A stretch of 37,199 nucleotides of DNA from Acidimicrobiales bacterium (GCA_025351385.1 JANXWA010000033.1:1-37199); one strand, 5' to 3'. Numbered from the stretch's first letter, positions 17,646 to 25,640 are shown. Notes: generated by a model not told the origin, from the letters alone. A program made the numbers and translations.

Positions 17646-18581
17646 ATGAGTGACAGCAGCCCGCGCATCGGATGGGTCGGCTGTGGACGCATGGGCACGG
17701 CCATGGCGAGCCGCCTGGTCGTCGCGGGGCTCGACGTCAAAGTGACCAATCGCACCAGGTCCAAGGCCGAGGTGCTCGGCGCGTTGGGGGCTACCGTCGT
17801 CGACTCGCCCCGCGAACTCGCTGACTGCGATGTCGTCTTCATCATGGTGTCGGCCAACGCCGACTTGCTGGAGGTCACGTCCGGTCCCGATGGGCTCCTC
17901 GCCGATCCGTCGGCCGCGCCGCGGATCGTCGTCGACTGCTCGACGGTGTCGAGCGAGACGTCGGCCATCGTGCGCGCGGCCTGCTCGCAGAGGGGTGCGG
18001 ACTTCCTCGCCGCTCCGGTCAGCGGCAACCCCAAGGTCGTCGCCGCCGGCAAGTTGACCCTCGCGGTCTCGGGACCGCGGGAGGCCTTCGACGCGGTCCG
18101 CCCGTACTTCGCCCTGATCGGTCACGGCGTCACCTACGTCGGTGATGACGAGGTGGCGAGGCTCGTGAAGATCTGCCACAACATGATGCTCGGCATCACG
18201 ACCCAGGCCATGGCCGAGATCACCGTCCTCGCAGAGCGCGGGGGCATCAAGCGCAGCGCGTGGCTCGAGTTCATGAACAACTCGGTGATGGGCTCGATGT
18301 TCACGCGCTACAAGACGCCGGCCTTCGTGAACCTCGACTTCACGCCGACGTTCACCCCGGTCCTGTTGCGCAAGGACTTCGACCTCGGCATGGCCGCCGC
18401 CTACGAGTTGGACGTCCCAATGCCGGTCTCGGCGCTCTGCACCGAGATCGTGAAGAGCTCCATCGGCGCTGGCTACGAGGACGACGACTTCGCCGTCTTG
18501 TTGCTCGAAGCCGCCCGGGGCGCCGGGCTTAAATTGGAGCCCGAGGACATCGAGGTTGACGACGGGTTGGGGGTCAAGTGA
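17646..18581 (+). CDS. NAD(P)-dependent beta-hydroxyacid dehydrogenase, HIBADH-like (copy 1)
   Basis: 311 aa, member of the 3-hydroxyisobutyrate / tartronate-semialdehyde / 6-phosphogluconate dehydrogenase superfamily. Rossmann motif GWVGCGRMGTAMA is at 9-21, the substrate motif is APVSGNP (123-129, usually PVSGG), the catalytic lysine is K175 with N179 in KICHN, and LLRKDFDLGM follows in the helical domain. The ATG at 17646 with GAGAGGA upstream is chosen over an earlier start. It follows livF by 30 bases and overlaps the M24 gene by 4. A paralogue lies at 23659-24567. The family reduces or oxidises small beta-hydroxy/oxo acids; the exact substrate is unknown. Confidence 0.9.
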   Translation: MSDSSPRIGWVGCGRMGTAMASRLVVAGLDVKVTNRTRSKAEVLGALGATVVDSPRELADCDVVFIMVSANADLLEVTSGPDGLLADPSAAPRIVVDCSTVSSETSAIVRAACSQRGADFLAAPVSGNPKVVAAGKLTLAVSGPREAFDAVRPYFALIGHGVTYVGDDEVARLVKICHNMMLGITTQAMAEITVLAERGGIKRSAWLEFMNNSVMGSMFTRYKTPAFVNLDFTPTFTPVLLRKDFDLGMAAAYELDVPMPVSALCTEIVKSSIGAGYEDDDFAVLLLEAARGAGLKLEPEDIEVDDGLGVK

Positions 18582-19831
18582 CGTCGAACGAGTTTGGACC
18601 GACCATGAACACGCCCGGACACGCGGGAGTCGACTTCGAGACGCGCGTCGACTTCGACCGGCTGCGCGGCTACCGGCTCGCGCGCGCTCGCGCGGCGCTG
18701 GAGTCGAGCGACCTCGCGGCGATACTGCTCTTCGATTTCTACAACATCCGCTACGTGTCGAGCACCTGGGTCGGCGGCGCCCTCGGCGACAAGATGACCC
18801 GCTACTGCCTGCTGACGCGCACCGGTGAGCCGATCGTCTGGGACTTCGGCTCGGCGGCGCGCCACCACAAGATCTTCGCCCCGTGGCTCGAGCCTGACAA
18901 CTGTCGCGCCGGCATGCTCGGGCTGCGCGGGGCCATCGCCCCACGCGCCGGGCTCTTCGAGTCGGCCGTCGCCGAGATCGTGGGCATCCTCCACGACGAG
19001 GGTCTCACCGGCCAGCCCATCGGCATCGACATCATCGAGTTGCCCTTCCTCTTCGAGATGCAAAAGGCCGGCGTCGAGATTCACGACGCCCAGCAGCTGA
19101 TGCTCGACGCGCGCCAGATCAAGTCGTCCGATGAGCTGATGCTGCTCTCCCAGGCGGCCGCCATGGTCGACGGCGTCTACCAGGACATCTTCGAGGCCCT
19201 CAAGCCGGGCATCCGCGAGAATGAGATCGTGGCGTTGGCGTCTAAGCGCCTCTACGAGATGGGCTCGGACCAGGTCGAGGCGATCAACGCCGTCTCGGGC
19301 GAGCGGTGCAACCCCCATCCCCACAACTTCACCGACCGGATCGTGCGCCCGGGCGACCAGGCCTTCTTCGACATCATCCACTCCTTCAACGGCTACCGGA
19401 CCTGCTACTACCGCACCATGTCGGTGGGCAACTCGACGTCGGTCCAGCGCGACGCCTACACCCAGGCCCGCGAGTGGATGGACCGAGCCATTGCCCTGGT
19501 ACGGCCGGGCGTCGGCACCGACGAGATCGCCCGCGCGTGGCCGGCCGCCACCGAGTTCGGGTTCGAGAGCGAGATGGCCGCCTTCGGCCTGCAGTTCGGC
19601 CACGGCCTCGGTTTGGGGCTCCACGAGCGCCCCGTCATCAGTCGGCTCAACAGCCTGAGCGACCCGATCGAGATCCAGGTGGGCATGGTGTTCGCCCTGG
19701 AGACCTACTGCCCCGGCGCCGACGGCATCGCGGCGGCGCGCATCGAAGAAGAGATCGTCGTCACCAGCGAAGGCCCGGCCATCCTCACGCGGTTCCCCGC
19801 GCAGGAGCTGATGGTCGCCAACCCGTACTAG
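18578..19831 (+). CDS. M24-fold metallohydrolase-like protein (Xaa-Pro peptidase / DddP / creatinase group)
   Basis: 417 aa with the two-domain pita-bread architecture: an N-terminal creatinase-type domain (FDFYNIRYVSSTWVGG, VWDFGSAARHH) and a C-terminal M24 domain. Expected metal ligands are D265 (FFDII), H342 (GHGLGLGLHE), E375 (ALETY) and E390 (RIEEEI). The second Asp, normally in GYxSDxTRT, is replaced by C276 in GYRTCYYRT. It may therefore bind one metal, a different metal, or act as a non-peptidase lyase or hydrolase, as DddP and creatinase do. The GTG start gives a GTGA overlap with the previous gene; ATG 18605 is an alternative. Its place among small-molecule enzymes argues against a general peptidase. 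Confidence 0.85.
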   Translation: MTSNEFGPTMNTPGHAGVDFETRVDFDRLRGYRLARARAALESSDLAAILLFDFYNIRYVSSTWVGGALGDKMTRYCLLTRTGEPIVWDFGSAARHHKIFAPWLEPDNCRAGMLGLRGAIAPRAGLFESAVAEIVGILHDEGLTGQPIGIDIIELPFLFEMQKAGVEIHDAQQLMLDARQIKSSDELMLLSQAAAMVDGVYQDIFEALKPGIRENEIVALASKRLYEMGSDQVEAINAVSGERCNPHPHNFTDRIVRPGDQAFFDIIHSFNGYRTCYYRTMSVGNSTSVQRDAYTQAREWMDRAIALVRPGVGTDEIARAWPAATEFGFESEMAAFGLQFGHGLGLGLHERPVISRLNSLSDPIEIQVGMVFALETYCPGADGIAAARIEEEIVVTSEGPAILTRFPAQELMVANPY

Positions 19832-19839
19832 GAGAAGCC

Positions 19840-20847
19840 ATGACCACCACGAAGACTGCGCCGCCAGCAATGGACCTCGAGGCGAAGCTCGACCTCTACC
19901 GCTGCCAGGTGGAGCTGCGCCAGTTCGAGGAGCGTGCCTACGACCTGTTCCTCGAGAACTACGTGAAGGGCACCAGCCACCTCGGGATTGGCCAGGAGGC
20001 CATCGCCGCTGGTTTCGCAGCCGCGATGAAGCCGACCGACTGGACGTTCGCCACCTACCGCGGACACAATCACACGCTGGCACGCGGTGTGCCGATGACC
20101 CCGGTGCTCGCCGAGCTGATGGGCCGGACCAACGGCCTGATGGCCGGCAAGGGCGGGTCGATGCACCTCACGAGCGTGGAGCACGGGGTCATGGGCAGCT
20201 ACGCAATCATCGGCGCCCACCTGCCGATCGCCTGCGGGGCGGCGTGGAGCGCCCAATACCGCGGAACCGACCAGGTCGCGGTCTGCTTCTTCGGCGACGG
20301 GTCGGTGAACATCGGCGCCTTCCACGAGGCCCTCAACTTCGCTGCGATCTGGAAGCTGCCGGTCGTCTTCGTCTGTGAGAACAACCTGTGGATGGAGTAC
20401 ACCCGCACCTCGGAGGTCACGGCGGTCGAGAATCCCGCCGCGGACCGCGCGGCTGCCTACGGCCTCGAGAGCATCATCGTCGACGGCAACGACGTCGACG
20501 CCGTCTTCGAGGTGGCGGCGACGGCCATCGCCCGCGCCCGCGCCGGCGAGGGCCCGAGCATGATCGAGGCCAAGACCTATCGCCACGGCGGCCACTCGAG
20601 GGCCGACCCGGGCAAGTACCGCCCGGACGAAGAGGTGGCCGAGTGGAAGGCGAAGGACCCGATCCCGCGCTACCACGCCCGGCTGCTGGATTTGGGCGTT
20701 GCCGAGGAGGTGCTGGTGAAGATCGTGACCGAGGTCGCGGCCGCGGTGGACGTGGCGACCGACGAGGCCAAGGCCGGCGCGATCCCCGGCGAGGACTTGC
20801 TCATGAAGGACGTCTGGGCGGACGGAGGTTCATCATGGCGCAACTGA
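19840..20847 (+). CDS. 2-oxoacid/acetoin dehydrogenase E1 component, alpha subunit
   Basis: 335 aa ThDP-dependent subunit. The ThDP/Mg motif begins at G152 (GDGSVNIGAFHEALN) and ends at N182 (CENN), the canonical 30-residue spacing; YRGHNHTLARG and GKGGSMH are family blocks, and the phosphorylation-loop region TYRHGGHSRADPGKYR is present. Short N terminus and these blocks fit acetoin dehydrogenase/AcoA-type or PdhA-type E1. GGAGAAGCC precedes the ATG at 19840, 8 bases after the M24 stop. It overlaps the E1-beta gene by 13 bases. Its E2 partner is probably the gene at 10211-11572. Confidence 0.93.
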   Translation: MTTTKTAPPAMDLEAKLDLYRCQVELRQFEERAYDLFLENYVKGTSHLGIGQEAIAAGFAAAMKPTDWTFATYRGHNHTLARGVPMTPVLAELMGRTNGLMAGKGGSMHLTSVEHGVMGSYAIIGAHLPIACGAAWSAQYRGTDQVAVCFFGDGSVNIGAFHEALNFAAIWKLPVVFVCENNLWMEYTRTSEVTAVENPAADRAAAYGLESIIVDGNDVDAVFEVAATAIARARAGEGPSMIEAKTYRHGGHSRADPGKYRPDEEVAEWKAKDPIPRYHARLLDLGVAEEVLVKIVTEVAAAVDVATDEAKAGAIPGEDLLMKDVWADGGSSWRN

Positions 20848-21812
20848 CCTTTCGCGAGGCGATCGCGCGCGGCATCGCCCAAGAGATGCGACGTGACGAG
20901 TCGGTTGTCTTCCTCGGCGAGGACGTCGGCGCGGCCGGCGGCGTGTTCAAGGGGACGGTCGGACTCTTGGAGGAGTTCGGTGGCGTGCGGGTGCGCGACA
21001 CCCCGATCAGTGAGCAGGCGATCCTCGGTGCCGCCATGGGCGCGTCGATGACCGGCCTTCGTCCGATCGCCGAGATCATGTTCGCCGACTTCTTCGCCGT
21101 CTGCTGGGACATCGTCGTGAACGAGATCGCGAAGAGCCGGTACATGACGAATGGCCAGATGACCTTCCCCCTCGTCATCCGCTCGGGCAACGGCGGGGGA
21201 CTGCGCTTCGGCGCCCAGCACTCCCAGAGCGTGGAGAACTGGGCCATGATGATCCCCGGGCTCAAGGTCGTCGTCCCGAGCAACGCCCTTGACGTCATTG
21301 GGCTCATGGCGGCCTCGATCCGCGACGACGACCCGGTCATCTTCTTGGAGGAGAAGGCCCTGTACTCCTCGAAGATGGAGGTGCCCGATGGCGAGATCCT
21401 CGACCAGCTGGGCCTCGCGAAGGTCCTGCGCCAGGGTGGCGACGCCACGGTCGTGGCGCTCGGCAACATGGTGCCCAAGGCCCTGCTCGCCGCCGAAGAG
21501 CTGGCCCTCGCCGGCATCGACTGCACGGTCGTGGACGTGCGCTCCCTCGTGCCGCTCGACACCGCGACGATCCTGCGCGAGGTCTCCGCGACCGGTCGGC
21601 TCTTCACGATCGAGGAGAATCCCCGGCTTTGCGGCTGGGGAGCGGAACTGTCGTCGATCGTGAGCGAAGAGGCGTTCTACGACCTCGACGGTCCGATCGT
21701 GCGCATCACGACGCCCCACATCCCGTTGCCGGCAGCCGACGCGTTGGAGGACCTGGCGATCCCCTCGGTCGAGCGCATCGTCACCACGGTGACCAAGTCA
21801 ATGAACGCCTGA
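20835..21812 (+). CDS. 2-oxoacid/acetoin dehydrogenase E1 component, beta subunit
   Basis: 325 aa, the usual length of PdhB/AcoB/BkdB subunits. The N terminus MAQLTFREAIARGIAQEM, GEDVG (28-32), RVRDTPISEQAILGAAMGA and the transketolase C-domain near the C terminus are all present. It completes the ThDP site with E1-alpha for decarboxylation of a 2-oxo acid or cleavage of acetoin. The ATG at 20835 is set by GGAGG just upstream and by the conserved N terminus; upstream in-frame sequence is a shadow of E1-alpha. The transketolase pair follows after 12 bases. Confidence 0.94.
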   Translation: MAQLTFREAIARGIAQEMRRDESVVFLGEDVGAAGGVFKGTVGLLEEFGGVRVRDTPISEQAILGAAMGASMTGLRPIAEIMFADFFAVCWDIVVNEIAKSRYMTNGQMTFPLVIRSGNGGGLRFGAQHSQSVENWAMMIPGLKVVVPSNALDVIGLMAASIRDDDPVIFLEEKALYSSKMEVPDGEILDQLGLAKVLRQGGDATVVALGNMVPKALLAAEELALAGIDCTVVDVRSLVPLDTATILREVSATGRLFTIEENPRLCGWGAELSSIVSEEAFYDLDGPIVRITTPHIPLPAADALEDLAIPSVERIVTTVTKSMNA

Positions 21813-21824
21813 TCGACGAGTCAC

Positions 21825-22628
21825 GTGGACGTGGCTGACACTCGTGAGCTCGAGCGGTTCGCCGATCGCATCAGGCTGAGGGCCGTCAAGATGGTCGCGC
21901 CCCATGGATTCGGGTACCTCGGACAGGCGCTCTCCTCGGCCGAACTGCTGGCCGCGCTCTTCACGGGACCGTTTCGACCGAACACGGACAAGTTCGTCTG
22001 CTCGCCGGGCCACTACATCATCGCCGTCTTCGCCGCCGCACCGGACCTGGGCCTGCTGACCGACGCCGACCTCTCCTCGTACGGCGAGGACGGCTCCAGG
22101 TTCGAGGCCGTCGGGACGGAACGCTCCCCGGTGGTGGATCTCACGTGCGGCTCCCTCGGTCAGGGCCTGTCGGGGGCGATCGGATTCGCCCTCTCGGCCC
22201 AACTGCGGGGCAATCGGGACTCGCGAGTGTTTTCCCTGGTCAGCGACGGCGAGCTCGAAGAGGGCCAGACGTGGGAGGCGGCGATGTTCGCCGCGCACCG
22301 GGGGTTGGGGAACCTCACGGTCCTGCTCGACGCCAACGACTCCCAGGTCGACGGTCCGGTCTCGTGGGTCACCACCGTCGAGCCAATCGCGGCGAAATGG
22401 GAGAGCTTCGGCTGGGCGGCGTTCGACATCGACGGCCACGACCCCCATGCCCTCACCGCGGCGCTCTCGATGGCGCTCGACGACTCTCGACCGAGCATCG
22501 TGATCGCTCGAACCTCCACCGGTCACGGCCTCTCGTGCCTGCCCGACGGGGCTGACGGCCACTTCATCAAGATCTCACCGGAGCTCGTCGAGGCGGCGGT
22601 CGCCGAACTGGAAACCCGCCTTGCTTAA
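21825..22628 (+). CDS. Split transketolase, N-terminal (ThDP-binding) subunit, with altered active-site motif
   Basis: 267 aa, matching the N-terminal half of transketolase as in archaeal and many bacterial two-subunit enzymes. Recognisable blocks are SPGH (H63), CGSLGQGLS (108-116) and the ThDP motif SDGELEEGQTWEAA (140-153) ending at N171. Two departures: the motif begins SDG rather than GDG, and the near-universal GHPG is GYLG, putting Y31 where the catalytic His sits. GTG 21825 is the start. The C-terminal half is the next gene, overlapping by 8 bases. A transketolase-like C2 transfer or a changed ThDP reaction is inferred. Confidence 0.9.
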   Translation: MDVADTRELERFADRIRLRAVKMVAPHGFGYLGQALSSAELLAALFTGPFRPNTDKFVCSPGHYIIAVFAAAPDLGLLTDADLSSYGEDGSRFEAVGTERSPVVDLTCGSLGQGLSGAIGFALSAQLRGNRDSRVFSLVSDGELEEGQTWEAAMFAAHRGLGNLTVLLDANDSQVDGPVSWVTTVEPIAAKWESFGWAAFDIDGHDPHALTAALSMALDDSRPSIVIARTSTGHGLSCLPDGADGHFIKISPELVEAAVAELETRLA

Positions 22629-23628
22629 CGCGCCCCCCTATCCCACCGTCCTCAAGCCGTACGGTCGCGCGCTCGTGGACCTGGCTCGGGAGCGAGAGGA
22701 GATCGTCTGTCTCTCGGGCGACCTCACGCGCCAGACCGAGGTCGACCTGTTCCAAGAGGAGATCCCCGCCCGTTTCATCAACGCCGGCATGGCCGAGGCG
22801 AACATGATGAGCATGGCGGGAGCGCTCGCCCGTTGCGGCCACATCCCGTTCGTCCACACCTTTGGCGTGTTCGCCACTCGCCGACCGTTCGACCAGATCG
22901 TCAATTCGGTGGCCTACCCGAACCTGCCCGTGCGGATCGTCGGCTTCATGCCGGGGGTGTCGAGTCCGGGCGGTCCTAGTCATCAGGCCATCGAGGACGT
23001 CGCGATCATGCGGGCCCTACCCAACATGACAGTCATCGACGTGGCCGACGCCGTCGAGATCCGCCAGGCCGTGCGCGCGATCGTGGACCTGCCAGGTCCG
23101 GTCTACCTTCGCCTCAAGCGCGGCGAGATCCCCGTCATCTTCGGGGACGACCACGAGTTCTCGCTCCACCACGCGCAGGTGCTGCAGGAAGGCCACGACG
23201 TCGCCTTGATGGCGAGCGGGATGATGCTCGCCTCGTCGCTGGCGGCGGCGGCGGTGCTCGAAACGGCCGGCGTCAGCGCCAGTGTGGTGAACATCCCGGT
23301 GATCAAGCCCATCGACGCCTCGACCATCGTGCGCGTGGCCCTGGGCGCCCGAGCCGTGGTGACGGCGGAGAACCACACGATCGTCGGGGGCCTCGGCTCG
23401 GCGGTCGCCGAGGTACTCGCCGAAGCGGGCCTCGGGCGCCGACTTCGCCGCGTCGGCCTCCAGGACACGTTCGCCGAAGGGGCCCAAAGCGCGGCGTGGC
23501 TCTTTCGCAAGTACCACCTGACCACCCAGGACATCGTCGACAGTGCCTGGGTGGCCCTCGACCGGACCGACGCCGCCCCGACAGCCCCCGTGCTCGTCAC
23601 CCCGCTCGGCGAGTACTCGCCGGTCTAA
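22621..23628 (+). CDS. Split transketolase, C-terminal subunit
   Basis: 335 aa, covering the pyrimidine-binding and C-terminal domains of transketolase. RALVDLAREREEIVCLSGDL, FINAGMAEANMMSMAGALA (catalytic Glu of the GMAE motif), FVHTFGVFATRRPFDQI and SHQAIEDVAIMRALPNM are the expected blocks, and TAENHTIVGGLGSAVAEVL marks the C-terminal domain. The start is TTG 22621, inside the end of the N-terminal subunit; no better start lies before the conserved region, so coupled translation is likely. The C terminus is about 20 residues longer than the core and ends in a non-conserved tail. Confidence 0.92.
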   Translation: MLNAPPYPTVLKPYGRALVDLAREREEIVCLSGDLTRQTEVDLFQEEIPARFINAGMAEANMMSMAGALARCGHIPFVHTFGVFATRRPFDQIVNSVAYPNLPVRIVGFMPGVSSPGGPSHQAIEDVAIMRALPNMTVIDVADAVEIRQAVRAIVDLPGPVYLRLKRGEIPVIFGDDHEFSLHHAQVLQEGHDVALMASGMMLASSLAAAAVLETAGVSASVVNIPVIKPIDASTIVRVALGARAVVTAENHTIVGGLGSAVAEVLAEAGLGRRLRRVGLQDTFAEGAQSAAWLFRKYHLTTQDIVDSAWVALDRTDAAPTAPVLVTPLGEYSPV

Positions 23629-23658
23629 GGTGCCGGCACATCACGTGAAGGACTTACC

Positions 23659-24567
23659 ATGACGTCACTCGAGCCAACATCACCCTCACTCGGTTGGATC
23701 GGCGTGGGTCGAATGGGTTCGGCCATGGCCACGCGACTCGTCGACGCCGGCCACGACGTGACTCTCTGGAATCGAACCAGGGCCAAGACCGACGACCTGG
23801 CGCGCCGCGGCGCCCACGTCGTGGACACCGTGGCCGAGGTCGCCTCCGCCGAGGTCGTCTTCATCATGGTGGCGACCCCGGGTGACCTCGAGGACGTCAC
23901 GACCGGACCGAACGGACTGCTGTCGGGGACTGACCGACCCTCGGTCATCGTCTCGTGCTCGACGGTCGACGCGGTGACGTCCGATCGGGTGCGCCGCGCC
24001 GCCGGCGCCGTGGGTGTGGCGTTCCTCGCCTCGCCGATCAGCGGCAACCCCCACGTCGTGGCCGAGGGTGGGGCGAGTTTCGTCGCGTCCGGGCCGAGGT
24101 CGACGTACGACCGGGTGGCGCCGTTGCTCGACACCATCGCCAAGACGTCGGTCTGGGTGGGCGAGGGCGAGGAGGCGCTCCTCGTGAAGATCTGTCACAA
24201 CCTCTACCTCGGACTCCTCGTCCAGTCGTTGGCCGAGGTCACGACCTTGGTCGAGAAGTCCGGCGTCTCGCGACGGGCCTTCCTCGACTTCCTTAACAGC
24301 ACCGGACTGGCCACCGCGTGGGTCCAGAAGAGGACCCCCGACCTGTTGGCGCTCGACTGGACACCCACGTTCACGACCGAACTGATGCGCAAGGACTTCG
24401 ACATCGGCCTGGCCGCGGCGAGGAGTGCCGAGGTGCCGATGCCCCTGGCGGCGAGCGTGCTCCAACTCCTCCAGGCGGCGATCGGCCGGGGTCACCGCGA
24501 TGACGACTTCCTCTCGATGTTCGCCGTCCAGGCCGCCTCGTCGGGAATGGACCTCCAGCCCGAATGA
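23659..24567 (+). CDS. NAD(P)-dependent beta-hydroxyacid dehydrogenase, HIBADH-like (copy 2)
   Basis: 302 aa paralogue of the protein at 17646-18581. Rossmann motif GWIGVGRMGSAMA is at 12-24, SPISGNP replaces the family PVSGG, and K177 sits in the same KICHN pentapeptide; LMRKDFDIGLAAA aligns with LLRKDFDLGMAAA of copy 1. GAAGGA precedes the ATG at 23659, 30 bases after the transketolase gene. Shared unusual motifs suggest the two copies arose by duplication and act on related intermediates, perhaps successive or opposite-handed ones. Cofactor and substrate are not determined. Confidence 0.9.
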   Translation: MTSLEPTSPSLGWIGVGRMGSAMATRLVDAGHDVTLWNRTRAKTDDLARRGAHVVDTVAEVASAEVVFIMVATPGDLEDVTTGPNGLLSGTDRPSVIVSCSTVDAVTSDRVRRAAGAVGVAFLASPISGNPHVVAEGGASFVASGPRSTYDRVAPLLDTIAKTSVWVGEGEEALLVKICHNLYLGLLVQSLAEVTTLVEKSGVSRRAFLDFLNSTGLATAWVQKRTPDLLALDWTPTFTTELMRKDFDIGLAAARSAEVPMPLAASVLQLLQAAIGRGHRDDDFLSMFAVQAASSGMDLQPE

Positions 24568-24603
24568 TCGACGGCAATGGCGCCTCCACGTCGTTGTAGC
24601 CAA

Positions 24604-24622
24604 CGTGACGCGAGTCGTCACG
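24604..24622 (+). terminator. Inverted repeat between dehydrogenase copy 2 and the crotonase-fold gene
   Basis: CGTGACG-CGAGT-CGTCACG gives a perfect 7-bp stem with a 5-base loop in the only sizeable gap (127 bases) of the operon. No T-tract follows. It may attenuate transcription, act as an operator, or process the mRNA. Confidence 0.3.
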
Positions 24623-24694
24623 AGCCCACGGCGGGGCGCGCCAGTGGACCACGTTCTGCCATACCCAATATCTGAGAATGAGAGGAAGTGAACC

Positions 24695-25555
24695 GTGTCG
24701 TTGCAAGAGTTCGTACCCACACCCAAGTTCGAGGAGTATCGCGAGGCCTTCAAGGACTTCTTCAAGCTCGATCGCCGCGACGACGGGGTTCTGCTCGCCC
24801 AGGCGCACACGCTCGGCGGGCCGATCCAACTCAGCGTCCAGAACCACCGGGCCCTCGGCCAGATGCTGAAGGTCATCGGCGCCGATCCGAAGAACGAGGT
24901 GCTGATCCTCACGGGCTCGGGTGAGGACTTCATGATGGCGTCGGATCCCAAGGGATTCGAGCTCGAAGAGGCCGACATGCCGTACTGGGCCTACGAGTAC
25001 GCCTACAAGGACGGCCGGATCAACGTGAGCTCGTTGATCAACGACCTGGAGATCCCGACGATCGGCCTGTTCAACGGTCCCGGTTTCCACTCCGAGATCG
25101 TCCTCATGTGCGACATCACGATCTGCGCAGAAGAGGCAACGATCTTCGATCTCCACTACGACATCGGCTCGGTACCGGCCGACGGCATCCACTGCGCGAT
25201 GCAAGAGCTCCTCGGGACGAAGCGGGCCGCCTACTTCCTCCTGACCGGCGAGGCGATCGACGCTCAGAAGGCGCTCGACTACGGCCTCGTCAACGAGGTC
25301 GTGCCCCGGGAGCGGCTCATCGAGCGCGGCTACCAGATCGCCGACCACATCATGTCCCAGCCCCGGGTCACGAGGCGCCTCACGACCCAGATCGTGCGGA
25401 GGCCGTGGAAGAGGCGGATCACGGACGACCTCGATGGTGGATTCGGGATCCAGATGTTCGGTCACGTGTCGAAGCAGAAGGCCATCCACGACAAGGAGCG
25501 GATCGAGTCGACGGTCGACTACGTTCGCGAGGGTCGCAAGAACAACTTCGACTGA
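24695..25555 (+). CDS. Crotonase-fold C-C hydrolase, 6-oxocamphor hydrolase-like
   Basis: 286 aa crotonase-superfamily protein. Instead of the enoyl-CoA hydratase glutamates, it shows H132 (NGPGFHSEI), H154 and D163 (FDLHYDIGSVPADGIH). These line up by spacing with the active-site His122, His145 and Asp154 of 6-oxocamphor hydrolase, which cleaves a C-C bond in a cyclic beta-diketone without CoA. The later ALDYGLVNEVV block is normal for the superfamily. GTG 24695 is preceded by GAGAGGAAG. As last gene of the importer/catabolic run it probably opens a ring or splits a 1,3-dicarbonyl. The alignment is by eye, and an ordinary enoyl-CoA hydratase/isomerase role is the fallback. Confidence 0.85.
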   Translation: MSLQEFVPTPKFEEYREAFKDFFKLDRRDDGVLLAQAHTLGGPIQLSVQNHRALGQMLKVIGADPKNEVLILTGSGEDFMMASDPKGFELEEADMPYWAYEYAYKDGRINVSSLINDLEIPTIGLFNGPGFHSEIVLMCDITICAEEATIFDLHYDIGSVPADGIHCAMQELLGTKRAAYFLLTGEAIDAQKALDYGLVNEVVPRERLIERGYQIADHIMSQPRVTRRLTTQIVRRPWKRRITDDLDGGFGIQMFGHVSKQKAIHDKERIESTVDYVREGRKNNFD

Positions 25556-25640
25556 TCGTCCGGACGTCACCTCAACTGGGGCGACGACCGTGCGCTGGCC
25601 GAGCGGCGTCCCTGGGCGGGCGAACCGGCCGGCCGTAACT

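Noticed and set aside
17427-20083. Two long leftward open frames (505 and 536 codons) opposite the dehydrogenase, M24 and E1-alpha genes
   Set aside because: Both cross several well-identified rightward genes, have Arg/His-rich antisense composition and no ribosome binding site.
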